Below, piece by piece: positions 42,539 to 51,165 of a DNA stretch of 64,000 nt. Origin of the DNA: Bacteroidales bacterium (lineage in GTDB: Bacteria > Bacteroidota > Bacteroidia > Bacteroidales > WCHB1-69); NCBI GenBank assembly GCA_017540505.1, contig JAFYAW010000014.1, positions 27,930 through 91,929 of the forward strand. Direction: 5' to 3'. The notes under the pieces are model-generated. The model was not told the DNA's origin, did no database searches, and saw nothing but the letters and a program-made list of their open reading frames with translations. The position numbers and the translations under genes were made by a program. The stretch's first letter is position 1, and the number at the start of each line of letters is the position of its first letter.

Positions 42539-45512
42539 GTTTTTGGATTTTAAATGTGACATTAGCTTCTGGCATAGGGTTGACAAGTAACAAGTCATAA
42601 CCTTCTCCATTTAGTATTTCTCTACTGATGTTTAGTCCCAAACCTCTTCCATTGGGTTTTCGAGAAAAGCGCAATTCAAAGATACGCTCTTTATCTTGTA
42701 TTGGTATAGCGGGACCATTATTGGAAATATATATTCCGGAATCATCCGCATGTAATCGGATTATTTTTTTAGGTTGTTCGCTTTGCGATAGCCAATAAAT
42801 GGCATTGTCAATTATATTGACAAATACGGGATAGAAGGTTGAACGGAAACCATAGATATGCCCGTGCGAGAAACCATTCGTTTGTTTAAAATCAATTCCG
42901 TGGCGCTCCAACCGGTTTTTAAACAAATCATTCAAGAAGGATTTAATGTCAGAGTTCGGGATATCTTCTCGTTCTCTATATAAACGCCTGTTTAATGGCA
43001 TCATGAGTGCCAAATATCGGTCTAAATGTTCAAAATTAACCTTAATGTTTTTGTATATTCCTTCCAAGTTCTCATTGACATCAGACCACGCACGTAAATC
43101 CTTCAGACTATGACGAATGGATGTTATGGTACTATTAAATTCATGATGTATTATCCCAACGGCCAACCCCAACTGGCTCAATTCAATATCTGCTTGTAGT
43201 TGTTCTTTCAACGAGTCTAGTTCTTCTGAAACGCTTTCTGCTATTTGATCATTAGTTATAATGTTGCCTTCTTCGTCCTTTTCGACATAAAAACTTTCGA
43301 ATTGACGGATTATTCTATCCATCAAGGATGTGTTTCTTTGACTGATGGTTTCTATTTCATTTTCCATTCTTTGACGCTCTTGAACCAAGTCAAAAGTATC
43401 AGAATCTTTGGTTTTTAATGCAATGAATTGCTCATGAACATTTTGTATCTGTTTGTCAAGATCCATTACAAGTTCAGAGGTTAATTCTTTTACTTTCTTT
43501 GAAACCGAAGAAACAATATCATTGGTTTCTGAACGCTTCTTTTGATTTATGGATTTGGCTTCTGATGAAATCAGCTCAACGGCTTGTTCTAATCTTTTGC
43601 GTTTGCTGATTTCAAAATTACGAGCCTTTGTATATGCCTCAATAAGATTGTCTATTTTTTCTTCGGCCTCTTTGAATATGGTTTTTTGTAAATTGTCATA
43701 TTCAACACAATAAGCCTCAAAATCTTGTCTTGAACCTTTTGATATTGTAAAACCTCGAGGAGCGGACACGGCTATCTGCTTTTTATAATCAGATAGTTTC
43801 TTCCTAACATCAAATTCTGCCCGTAGAATTTTTTCGCTAGCAACATCTTCGTCTTGTTCATACCCGATATTTAATAATTGTTGCGAAAAGTCGTCTATGA
43901 TTTTTTGAATCTCGTTATCTATCGTATGATTGGTCAAAGATTCGAAAAATTGGGATAATTCTCGTAAGAACTTTTTTTTCTTACCGCTATTCAGTTTTTC
44001 TCGCCTTGCCAATGCTTCATAATGTGAGTTGAATTCCTCTTTTTTCTCTTTGTAAAATTCAGAATATGGCGAGGTGCTACCATCAAAGAAAAACTCAGTA
44101 GCCAATTGCCACAAGAAATTCTTAAGTATTGATTGCAATTCCTTATAGGCTTTGTTCTCAATAAAACCTTCTCTTCCAGCTTTTTCAATTAACAAACTTT
44201 TTTTGTCATCTTCAGAAATTGATATTGCTCCAAACATTCGTCTGTATGAAAAAAAAGCCGTAGAAGCGCGCTTTGAACGATTTTTCTCAATATCTAAAAA
44301 ATCATAATCAGAATCGCCATAGGGAAGGACCCTTATGTTGTTTCTGTAAATATACAATCCTCCAAATTTGTCTCCCTTTGCCTTAATACGGGAATAGTCT
44401 TCAATTGATAATCTGGAGCTTTTTTGTTCTCCTTGTATATAAGCAAAGTTGATTGTGAATGGGCCACAAAGGGTTTCTCGATAATGATTATCTTTCCAGT
44501 TTACCACATAATCCTTGTATGTTTTTTCTCCATATATTCTAATATCACCTTTAAATTGGCCGTATTTATCAAAAGATCCGCTAAATTGATGGTCCGCCAA
44601 TTCAAATTCCTCTGGAGTAAAAAAATGTTCTTTATCTATAATGCTTTCAAATGATTCCTTATCTTCACGATACTCTCTAAACGCTATATCAATTTGAGGT
44701 TTAGGATGATTAGGTGTCATGGTGTTATGAAATCCCAAAAGCATTTTTTCCATTTTAGTAGCCTCATCAGAACCAGATTCACCATCTATATCTGAATTAA
44801 GAACATCATTAACTGGAGAAATATAAAAATGAGTTCCTCCTGTGTTGTTTTTAAAATTGGTGATTCCTTGTAACGAGTTGAGCAGGTCAGAAGGATTGAC
44901 CATAAATGATGTGACATCGTTTTTGAATCGATCACGTGCATCTAAATCAACAAGTTCATTTTTATAAAGTTTCTCAATATTATCCAACACTTGTTGCTTT
45001 AGAAAAGAAATGTCAGATTCTGTCGGGACGTGATCAAGTTCTTGAATAGGAATGACGATATCTTCTAAATTAATCCCAGGAAGTTCAAAAAAAGACCAGT
45101 TTATAAATGCAGTAACAAAAGGTTGAGGACGGTTAGATGAGAATTTTGATTTAGTAAGAATAAGTACTTGCTTACCAATAGAAGCAATGGCCAATCTTCC
45201 TATGCCTTTTTCTCCTGTAATGGGTCTTCTTTCTTTGTCTGGATCAATTGGTGGCAGGCTTGAATGAGTATTTTTAAACTTACTCTCTGTACCCAAAGTA
45301 AGCCATCTTGACTCAAACTCATCCTTAGTCATTCCTATACCATCGTCTCGCAATACAATTAATCGATCTTTTCTGAAATAATCTATATCAAAATGATCTG
45401 CATAGGCATCATACGCATTCTTTATCAATTCGTTAATGGCAGTAGGAATTCCAGCAATTTGTTGTCTTCCCAACAGGTCCAATGTTCTTGCGCGTGTTTT
45501 GAATTGAGCCAT
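42531..45512 (-). CDS. Dual GHKL ATPase: MutL/MORC-like module plus histidine-kinase-like module
   Basis: 993 residues from the ATG at 45512 (MAQFKTRARTLDLLG), 2 bases after the methyltransferase stop; no signal peptide or membrane segment. Module 1 (about 1-400): N box ELIKNAYDAYADH at 28-40, G1 DDGIGM at 56-61, GEKGIGRLAIASIG near 101-114, as in MutL, Hsp90 and MORC ATPases. A long helical, coiled-coil-like region lies at about 490-770. Module 2: a DHp-like helix with His followed by Glu in AVGIIHHEFNSTITSIRHSL (about 785-804), N box FVNIIDNAIYWLS, G1 SNNGPAIP and G2 NGRGLGLNIS. All motifs of a soluble histidine kinase are present. Strongly AT-rich. Role unknown. Confidence 0.85.
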   Translation of the reverse strand: MAQFKTRARTLDLLGRQQIAGIPTAINELIKNAYDAYADHFDIDYFRKDRLIVLRDDGIGMTKDEFESRWLTLGTESKFKNTHSSLPPIDPDKERRPITGEKGIGRLAIASIGKQVLILTKSKFSSNRPQPFVTAFINWSFFELPGINLEDIVIPIQELDHVPTESDISFLKQQVLDNIEKLYKNELVDLDARDRFKNDVTSFMVNPSDLLNSLQGITNFKNNTGGTHFYISPVNDVLNSDIDGESGSDEATKMEKMLLGFHNTMTPNHPKPQIDIAFREYREDKESFESIIDKEHFFTPEEFELADHQFSGSFDKYGQFKGDIRIYGEKTYKDYVVNWKDNHYRETLCGPFTINFAYIQGEQKSSRLSIEDYSRIKAKGDKFGGLYIYRNNIRVLPYGDSDYDFLDIEKNRSKRASTAFFSYRRMFGAISISEDDKKSLLIEKAGREGFIENKAYKELQSILKNFLWQLATEFFFDGSTSPYSEFYKEKKEEFNSHYEALARREKLNSGKKKKFLRELSQFFESLTNHTIDNEIQKIIDDFSQQLLNIGYEQDEDVASEKILRAEFDVRKKLSDYKKQIAVSAPRGFTISKGSRQDFEAYCVEYDNLQKTIFKEAEEKIDNLIEAYTKARNFEISKRKRLEQAVELISSEAKSINQKKRSETNDIVSSVSKKVKELTSELVMDLDKQIQNVHEQFIALKTKDSDTFDLVQERQRMENEIETISQRNTSLMDRIIRQFESFYVEKDEEGNIITNDQIAESVSEELDSLKEQLQADIELSQLGLAVGIIHHEFNSTITSIRHSLKDLRAWSDVNENLEGIYKNIKVNFEHLDRYLALMMPLNRRLYREREDIPNSDIKSFLNDLFKNRLERHGIDFKQTNGFSHGHIYGFRSTFYPVFVNIIDNAIYWLSQSEQPKKIIRLHADDSGIYISNNGPAIPIQDKERIFELRFSRKPNGRGLGLNISREILNGEGYDLLLVNPMPEANVTFKIQKHE

Positions 45513-45514
45513 AA

Positions 45515-46579
45515 TTAAAGCGATTGAATTAATTGACCTAGTTGTTTTGCATACTTGCAAGGTACTGCGTTTCCGATGATACGAGCTGCTCCAGCAATAC
45601 TATTTGTTTTAAATACATATTCTTTGGGAAATGTTTGTAGCGTTGCCCCTTCTCGGATAGATATTGCCCGGTCTTCATCTGGATGTGCAAACCGACCATT
45701 AGATATGTTGAAAAACTTTGTAGTAATTGTTGGTGCTGGCCTATCCCACCACATACGGCCATAATTGTCTTTGAAAATATCGTCCTTCCCGATGTAACAA
45801 TCAAGTTGTAATTCGAGTTGGTTTGCCCAACTCAAGCGACTTCCTCCGTTGTGAGGTGTCAATGCCATACGTTTCAGGCTCTTTTCGTTCAACCCTGCGG
45901 TAGTATGTTGGAAGTCTGTTGTGTCTTTATGCCCTGCGCTTATTTTGGGGAAACCATTCTTTTCCCCCAAAACATCGGCAACTGTCTTTGGGGTTATTGT
46001 TTTTTCTGGAAAACGGAGTTTTACACCATCAAGTCTGGTGGCAATAAGGGAAAAACGTTTTCGGCTTTGCGGGATTCCATATTGGCTCATATCCACCACA
46101 TCTTTGATATAAGTATAGCCAAGATTTTCAAGCTTCTTCAAGAATTTAGGCAGAATAGTCTCTTTGTTTGTTTCAATGCCTGGAACATTTTCTACCAACA
46201 CATAGCCAGGATTATAGTATTCGATAAATCTGGCAAAATTCATCAGCAAATCTTTGGAAAGCTCAGCCTTCGAATGGTCGGTATTGATGATACTGTAATA
46301 CTGGCAAGGACTGCAGCCAACCATAATCAGATGGTCATCATCTTTTTGAACTTCAAGATTTTTCTCGAAATAATTGCTACGCAGCTTCTTTACATCTTTG
46401 TGAACGAAAACACTTCCTGGATTATTGAACTCGTATGTCTCTTTTGCATTCTTGTCAAAATCCACCCCGGCAATCACGTCAATCCCCGCCTGCCGCAGAC
46501 CACACGTCATTCCTCCTCCTCCGCAGAAGAAGTCGATTGCTTTGAATCCGAGGTTGCTATTTTTCTGATATGCCGTCAT
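45515..46579 (-). CDS. DNA (cytosine-5-)-methyltransferase
   Basis: 354 residues. Motif I FFCGGGGMTCGLRQAG, motif IV GCSPCQ with catalytic C92, motif VI VLVENVPG, motif VIII GIPQSRKRFSLIATR, motif IX around REGATLQTFP and motif X GNAVPCKYA. The target recognition region (between motifs VIII and IX, about 195-300) is short, and its specificity cannot be read from sequence. First gene of the defence operon. It should mark host DNA with 5-methylcytosine; vsr at 32000-32551 would repair deamination at its sites. Confidence 0.95.
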   Translation of the reverse strand: MTAYQKNSNLGFKAIDFFCGGGGMTCGLRQAGIDVIAGVDFDKNAKETYEFNNPGSVFVHKDVKKLRSNYFEKNLEVQKDDDHLIMVGCSPCQYYSIINTDHSKAELSKDLLMNFARFIEYYNPGYVLVENVPGIETNKETILPKFLKKLENLGYTYIKDVVDMSQYGIPQSRKRFSLIATRLDGVKLRFPEKTITPKTVADVLGEKNGFPKISAGHKDTTDFQHTTAGLNEKSLKRMALTPHNGGSRLSWANQLELQLDCYIGKDDIFKDNYGRMWWDRPAPTITTKFFNISNGRFAHPDEDRAISIREGATLQTFPKEYVFKTNSIAGAARIIGNAVPCKYAKQLGQLIQSL

Positions 46580-46613
46580 ATCCCGCTAAAATATACAATC
46601 TAATTGTAACTTG

Positions 46614-46621
46614 CAAAGATA
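46614..46621 (-). promoter_or_regulatory. -7 element for the defence operon
   Basis: Minus-strand TATCTTTG 34 bases before the methyltransferase ATG. It is the only clear box found between 46579 and the TSCPD gene, consistent with one long transcript. Confidence 0.72.
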
Positions 46622-46717
46622 CTTTTTTTTCTTTTTATTTGAAAGTAGAAAACTACAAAAAAATAAATGCTTGATTGTTAATATTTTGGCGATAATTACT
46701 TCCACTTCTGATCTCCC

Positions 46718-47911
46718 CTATTCCACCACCACCTTCACGACCTTCACCTCTTCCCCCTGCACCACTTTGACCACATAGCAGCCCGGGGCGAGGGCGGTGA
46801 TGTCGAGCGGCATGGAGGGACCCATGGCGCGGCAGGTGGCGAGGAGGCGGCCTGAGAGGTCGTAAATGCGGACCTCGGCATCGCCATCCTGCAGACCGTC
46901 CAACACGACACGGCCCGAAGCGGGATTGGGATGCACGGACAGCTTTGAGGCATCATGGCTTTGTACGGAGGTCTGTATGTCGGCGTAGTCGTAAACGTAG
47001 TCGCACACGTACTGCAAGACGTGGTCCACATCCAAGCTGTACCAGGCCTCGCGCACACAGGCGTCCACGTTGTCGTACATCCGCGGACGGTCCATCTCCG
47101 GATTCCAGGGAATCAACGTGCTGCTGAGCGGCATGGCTGGGGCGTAGGTGTAGAGGCTCCGCTCCACCTCGTTGTTCGTCCCGTCATAATGGTGATACTC
47201 GGTGCAATTACCGCTGTTGTCATACAAATAGGTGTATTGGCCGTTGTACATCCAATGCGTGCCGTCGTCGTTCACACTATCCAACACCAGCACCTTATGG
47301 CCGTCCACATAGCTCGTCACATATTTCTCCGACGGGAGCAGCGTACCTGTATCGAAGTCGTAGCTGTACCACAACTCTTGCACACAGTCGTTGCCCACAT
47401 ACTGGTATTCCGTTTTCTGGTACATCATCCCAGCCATATTCAAGGTGGTGAGCACCAGCTGGTTTTGCGAATTGTACGTGTAGTTATATACCCCGCCAAG
47501 CTCCCAGTTGCCACCGAAATTGTTGTAGTTGCTTCTCGACGTGATCAGCCCAGCGGCATTGTAGGTGTAGTCGATGTAATAGACATTCTGCCACACCCCG
47601 CCGAGCTTCTGCCAGCCCGACAGCCGGACCAGGTTGCCGGCGGCATCGTAACTCATTGAGTCAATGACCTGGTACTCGCCTCGGATGGAGTCGGACATCG
47701 CCCAAAGACGATGGTCGGCATCGTATGAGAAGTTGCAAATCTGGTAGTAGTCATCCGTGTAAAAGCGGGACATCTCCCACTGGCAGCCGTTTTTAGGGCC
47801 ATGCAGAGGCATCGCCTTGCGCGGTGATGTCGGGGAGGCGAAATGGCCTGCCGGTTGCGCCCACGCCAGCAGCGGGAGCAGCAGGATTGCGGTGATGAGG
47901 GTTCGTTTCAT
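46718..47911 (-). CDS. Secreted YD/RHS-like repeat protein with T9SS type A tail
   Basis: 397 residues. Signal peptide about 1-18 (LLAWAQ). The body has repeated tyrosine-rich strands such as YDAAGNLVRLSG, YTYNAAGLITSRSNYNN and YTYNSQNQLVLTTLN, i.e. RHS/YD-type repeats. The C-terminal 75 residues are a T9SS sorting domain (LSVHPNPASGRVVLDGL ... VRIYDLSGRLLATC ... GCYVVKVVQGEEVKVVKVVVE). Surface or secreted protein of unknown activity. Probably co-transcribed with the small exported protein upstream (29-base gap). Confidence 0.87.
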   Translation of the reverse strand: MKRTLITAILLLPLLAWAQPAGHFASPTSPRKAMPLHGPKNGCQWEMSRFYTDDYYQICNFSYDADHRLWAMSDSIRGEYQVIDSMSYDAAGNLVRLSGWQKLGGVWQNVYYIDYTYNAAGLITSRSNYNNFGGNWELGGVYNYTYNSQNQLVLTTLNMAGMMYQKTEYQYVGNDCVQELWYSYDFDTGTLLPSEKYVTSYVDGHKVLVLDSVNDDGTHWMYNGQYTYLYDNSGNCTEYHHYDGTNNEVERSLYTYAPAMPLSSTLIPWNPEMDRPRMYDNVDACVREAWYSLDVDHVLQYVCDYVYDYADIQTSVQSHDASKLSVHPNPASGRVVLDGLQDGDAEVRIYDLSGRLLATCRAMGPSMPLDITALAPGCYVVKVVQGEEVKVVKVVVE

Positions 47912-47940
47912 AAAGGGTGGAATCTCCGAACAAAAACACC

Positions 47941-48429
47941 CTACTCCATCGCCTTGGTCAGGTAGGCGTTCAGCGTCCCTTTGTCGCGCATTTTGAGGAA
48001 CTGCTCCGCACCTTTGTCCTTGGAAAGCGATTTCTTATATTTCACATAGTAATCCAAAACGGTGTTCACGCCCGCGATGCACCCCTGCGCCTGGTCGTCA
48101 TCCTTTTCCTCGATGGCGTATTGCGCCCAGCCGCCAAGGAACAGCAGGAGGAGATTCGCATCCTCAAACTTCATCACATTGGAGTTGATTACCATGTGCA
48201 CATCGGGGGTTCCCGTAAGCCACCAGAGGGCAAATGCCGACACATCCTTGCGTTGCTTGTCATTCGGAGCATGGGTCTTCAGCCAGCTGATGCAATTCAT
48301 GGCATCCTGCGTATAGTTGGCATACTCGGATTTTTCAATGTCGCCGGGGATTTCCGGAACAACAAACTTCTGCGCACTCACGCCTTGCACGAGAAGCATA
48401 CTGAAAACAATAACGGCAATCTTTTTCAT
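47941..48429 (-). CDS. Small exported protein, function unknown
   Basis: 162 residues with a signal peptide (about 1-20, GVSAQ). The rest is a mostly helical soluble domain with MNCISWLKTHAPNDKQRKDVSAFALWWLTGTPDV as its most distinctive stretch. No family assigned. Lies 32 bases downstream of the HicB-like gene and 29 bases upstream of the T9SS protein gene, all on the minus strand. Confidence 0.72.
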   Translation of the reverse strand: MKKIAVIVFSMLLVQGVSAQKFVVPEIPGDIEKSEYANYTQDAMNCISWLKTHAPNDKQRKDVSAFALWWLTGTPDVHMVINSNVMKFEDANLLLLFLGGWAQYAIEEKDDDQAQGCIAGVNTVLDYYVKYKKSLSKDKGAEQFLKMRDKGTLNAYLTKAME

Positions 48430-48461
48430 AATCTGTATGTTTTAAGGTTATTAAATAAAAG

Positions 48462-48863
48462 TCAGACCAACGTCATGGTGCTGAACGTTTTGGCGAAACG
48501 TGTCACGCCCTCCTGAATCCGAAGTTTCGTTTTGGGCGAAGGCTTGCGATATCCAGTCACATAATGGCTTAATTGCTTGCAGTTTATACCTGTAGCTTTC
48601 GAGAGGCCTGTCAGCGTGAACGGTGAATATTTGAGAAACGAGACAGTATCAAAGACATATTCAAATTCCAAGTTGTCAAAATCAAAAGGTTTTCCAGCTG
48701 TGGCAAATTCCCGTTTCATATCCTCTTTGCATCGTAGAAAATCCCTTTTTGCCTCTTCGATGGTCTTTCCCTGACCGAGCAACATGAAATCTAACGATTC
48801 ATCATCCGTGTAGATGTCGTAATCCAAATCCTTCCCTGTTTCTATTATCGCTTTGATTTTCAT
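48462..48863 (-). CDS. HicB-like antitoxin-type protein with HTH, apparently orphan
   Basis: 133 residues. The N-terminal half (MKIKAIIETGKDLDYDIYTDDE ... GQGKTIEEAKRDFL) follows the HicB partial RNase-H-like fold. The C-terminal half is a helix-turn-helix (FTLTGLSKATGINCKQLSHYVTGYRKPS). HicB antitoxins bind HicA and repress the operon. No HicA-like frame is visible on either side, so it is either an orphan regulator or the remnant of a pair. Confidence 0.75.
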   Translation of the reverse strand: MKIKAIIETGKDLDYDIYTDDESLDFMLLGQGKTIEEAKRDFLRCKEDMKREFATAGKPFDFDNLEFEYVFDTVSFLKYSPFTLTGLSKATGINCKQLSHYVTGYRKPSPKTKLRIQEGVTRFAKTFSTMTLV

Positions 48864-48886
48864 TTTCTCTGATTAATTCAACGCGG

Positions 48887-48894
48887 CAAAATTA
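48887..48894 (-). promoter_or_regulatory. -7 element for the HicB-like gene
   Basis: Minus-strand TAATTTTG 23 bases before the ATG at 48863. Confidence 0.62.
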
Positions 48895-48936
48895 GATAAA
48901 AAAAACAACATAGCAAATGGTTTTAAAATTTTCACC

Positions 48937-48944
48937 TATCTTTG
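48937..48944 (+). promoter_or_regulatory. -7 element for the SDR/zinc-ribbon gene
   Basis: TATCTTTG 62 bases before the ATG at 49007; divergent from the box at 48887. Confidence 0.7.
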
Positions 48945-49006
48945 CAGCATTATTCTAAAAATCCGCCTCTTACATCAGATAAAATATTATAACACACTAT
49001 AAAACA

Positions 49007-50482
49007 ATGAAGAAAACTGTTTTTATCACGGGTGCCACCGGCCTTATGGGATGGGCCGGCCTGACCGAGCTACTGAAACAAGCCGACCGCTACAACCTTA
49101 TTGTGCTGGCCCGTCACAGCAAGAAGAACATCCAGAAGCTGGCACCGATAGCCGACAAGATCAAGATTGTGTGGGGCGACCTCACACGCTACGAGGACGT
49201 GCTGGCGGGCGTGACGGGTGCGGACTACGTGCTGCACGTGGGCGGCATGGTGTCGCCCGCCGCCGACTACTACCCGCAAAAGACGCTGCATGTGAACGTC
49301 AGCTCGGCACAGAACGTGGTGAAGGCCATCCTCGCCCAGCCCAATGCTGACGACATCAAGGCGGTCTATATCGGCTCCGTGGCGCAGGTCTCGGACCGGA
49401 TGCCCCCCCACCACTGGGGACGCGCCGGCGACCCCATCTGCGCCAGCGTCTATGACCATTACGGCATCAGCAAAATCAAGGCCGAGCGCATCTTCGCCGA
49501 ATCCGGATTGAAGCATTGGGTCAGCCTGCGCCAGTCGGGGATCCTGTACCCGGGCATCGTGAAGCAATTCGACCCTATCATGTTCCACGTCCCCATCGCC
49601 GGCGTGCTGGAATGGGCCACCCTAGAGGATTCCGGCCGTTTGCTGGCCAACATCTGCGGCGACGACGTGCCCGACGCCTTCTGGAACAATTTCTACAACA
49701 TCAGTAGCGGCCCCGACTACCGCATGACCAACTACGAGTTCGAGTGCCGTCTGCTGAAAGCCTGCTCCTGCCCGAAACCGGAGAAGATCTTCAACGCCAA
49801 CTGGTTCGTTCTGCGCAACTTCCACGGACAATACTATCTCGATGCCGACCGGCTGGAGCAGTATCTGCACTTCCGCGCAAACATCCCCATTGACGAATAC
49901 TTCCGGAATCTGGAGGCCTCCCTGCCCAAGATTTTCAAGATGGCCCGCATCGTGCCGCCCTTCATCATCAAGGCAGCCCTCCGTCCCATGGCATATAAGA
50001 AGAAATGGGGCACCCAATGGTGGATCAAACATAACGATGAAAACCGCATCCGGGCCTATTACGGCACCTTGGACAAATGGAAAGCCATCCCGAACTGGAA
50101 AGACTGGGACCTCACCAACCCCAATCACGAAGAGGATGCCATCCGCTTGGACCACGGCTACGACGAAAGCAAGACATTAGAGGAACTTACGGTGGAGGAT
50201 TTGCGGAAGGCCGCCGAATTCCGGGGCGGGAAACTCATTTCCACCCAGTACTCGGGAAATCCGGAAAAACAGCTGGAATGGCAGTGCCACAAGGGCCACA
50301 CCTTCTTCGCATCGCCCAAACTCATCCTGCATGGCGGCCACTGGTGTCCGGAATGCCTGCCGCCCGCGTGGGATTATGACGACCTGTCGGCACACAGCCC
50401 GTTTTTCGCCCAGATATGGCAACACGACCACAAAGGCGAACACAACTACTACGGACCGGAAATTTTCGACGGTTGGGAATAA
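49007..50482 (+). CDS. NAD(P)-dependent epimerase/dehydratase with C-terminal zinc ribbon
   Basis: 491 residues. Extended SDR domain (about 1-340) with the nucleotide motif TGATGLMG at 8-15, a DLTRYEDV-type adenine-binding Asp and the active-site YGISK near 155-159. After a linker, the C-terminal 150 residues have no SDR character and contain a zinc-ribbon-like set: LEWQCHKGHTFFASPKLILHGG then HWCPECLP (about 422-452), preceded by a SAP/treble-clef-like stretch (GGKLISTQYSGNPEKQ). The fusion is unusual for an SDR. Substrate unknown (sugar nucleotide, steroid or lipid are all possible). Single gene with its own promoter. Confidence 0.83.
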   Translation: MKKTVFITGATGLMGWAGLTELLKQADRYNLIVLARHSKKNIQKLAPIADKIKIVWGDLTRYEDVLAGVTGADYVLHVGGMVSPAADYYPQKTLHVNVSSAQNVVKAILAQPNADDIKAVYIGSVAQVSDRMPPHHWGRAGDPICASVYDHYGISKIKAERIFAESGLKHWVSLRQSGILYPGIVKQFDPIMFHVPIAGVLEWATLEDSGRLLANICGDDVPDAFWNNFYNISSGPDYRMTNYEFECRLLKACSCPKPEKIFNANWFVLRNFHGQYYLDADRLEQYLHFRANIPIDEYFRNLEASLPKIFKMARIVPPFIIKAALRPMAYKKKWGTQWWIKHNDENRIRAYYGTLDKWKAIPNWKDWDLTNPNHEEDAIRLDHGYDESKTLEELTVEDLRKAAEFRGGKLISTQYSGNPEKQLEWQCHKGHTFFASPKLILHGGHWCPECLPPAWDYDDLSAHSPFFAQIWQHDHKGEHNYYGPEIFDGWE

Positions 50483-50488
50483 CGCCAT

Positions 50489-51130
50489 CTACCAGCGGCA
50501 CCCGATACCGACCTTGAACCAGGAGTCGAAGCCAAAGTTGATTTCCGCCATGCCAAAAAAGCGCTTGCCCACATTCACACCGATGGGCGTGACGTTGAAG
50601 GCGAACAGGATATTGTCATTATCCGAATCCTTGCCCTCTTCTGATTTCGAAGAGGATTTTTCGCCTGTGAAGAGGAAACCGCAGCCCAAGTCCACCCCGG
50701 AATAGAGGCGCACCCACGGGCGGTTCAGGTACGTGAATCGCACGCTCGGCATTACCGACAGTAACAGGAACGTACTGGATCGGGACACCGTGGAATAGGT
50801 CGTGTCGGTGTATGTGACCATCTTAGCTGCATCTATGGTGGTTTTCACACCCACCTGGCACCATGGTTTGACCTGATAATAGTAATGCAGGCCGTATTCG
50901 CCGTAAAAATCGAGACGCGTACGCTCATGGCCAAGACCAGAGAACAAGGCACCGAAGAAGCCCACCGTACCATACACCGTGCCCCCGATTATGGAATTGG
51001 GACCGGCGGAAATACCGAGCTCATGATGCAAATCGCTATGGATGCGAACGGGACGATTCTGCGCATTCAAGAACGTGGGCATCCACAAAACCAGCAACAA
51101 AATGGCAATTTTACTAATTTTCATATTCAT
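50489..51130 (-). CDS. Predicted outer-membrane protein
   Basis: 213 residues from the ATG at 51130 (MNMKISKIAILLLVLWMP); the ATG at 51124 would also work. A signal peptide ends near FLNAQ. The body has beta-barrel character (GLHYYYQVKPWCQVGVKTTID, SVRFTYLNRPWVRLYSGVDLGCGFLF) and ends in a tryptophan (VGIGCRW). Function unknown. It converges on the SDR gene with a 6-base gap and follows the CNNM gene on the same strand after 35 bases. Confidence 0.72.
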   Translation of the reverse strand: MNMKISKIAILLLVLWMPTFLNAQNRPVRIHSDLHHELGISAGPNSIIGGTVYGTVGFFGALFSGLGHERTRLDFYGEYGLHYYYQVKPWCQVGVKTTIDAAKMVTYTDTTYSTVSRSSTFLLLSVMPSVRFTYLNRPWVRLYSGVDLGCGFLFTGEKSSSKSEEGKDSDNDNILFAFNVTPIGVNVGKRFFGMAEINFGFDSWFKVGIGCRW

Positions 51131-51165
51131 TTTATTTAATATCAAATTCTGTAAAATAAAAACGA

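Noticed and set aside
35632-46579. Classification as plain type IV McrBC, or as Hma, DISARM or BREX
   Set aside because: A plain type IV system has no methylase or kinase-like parts. Hma and DISARM need helicases and BREX needs PglZ/BrxC-type genes, none of which is present.
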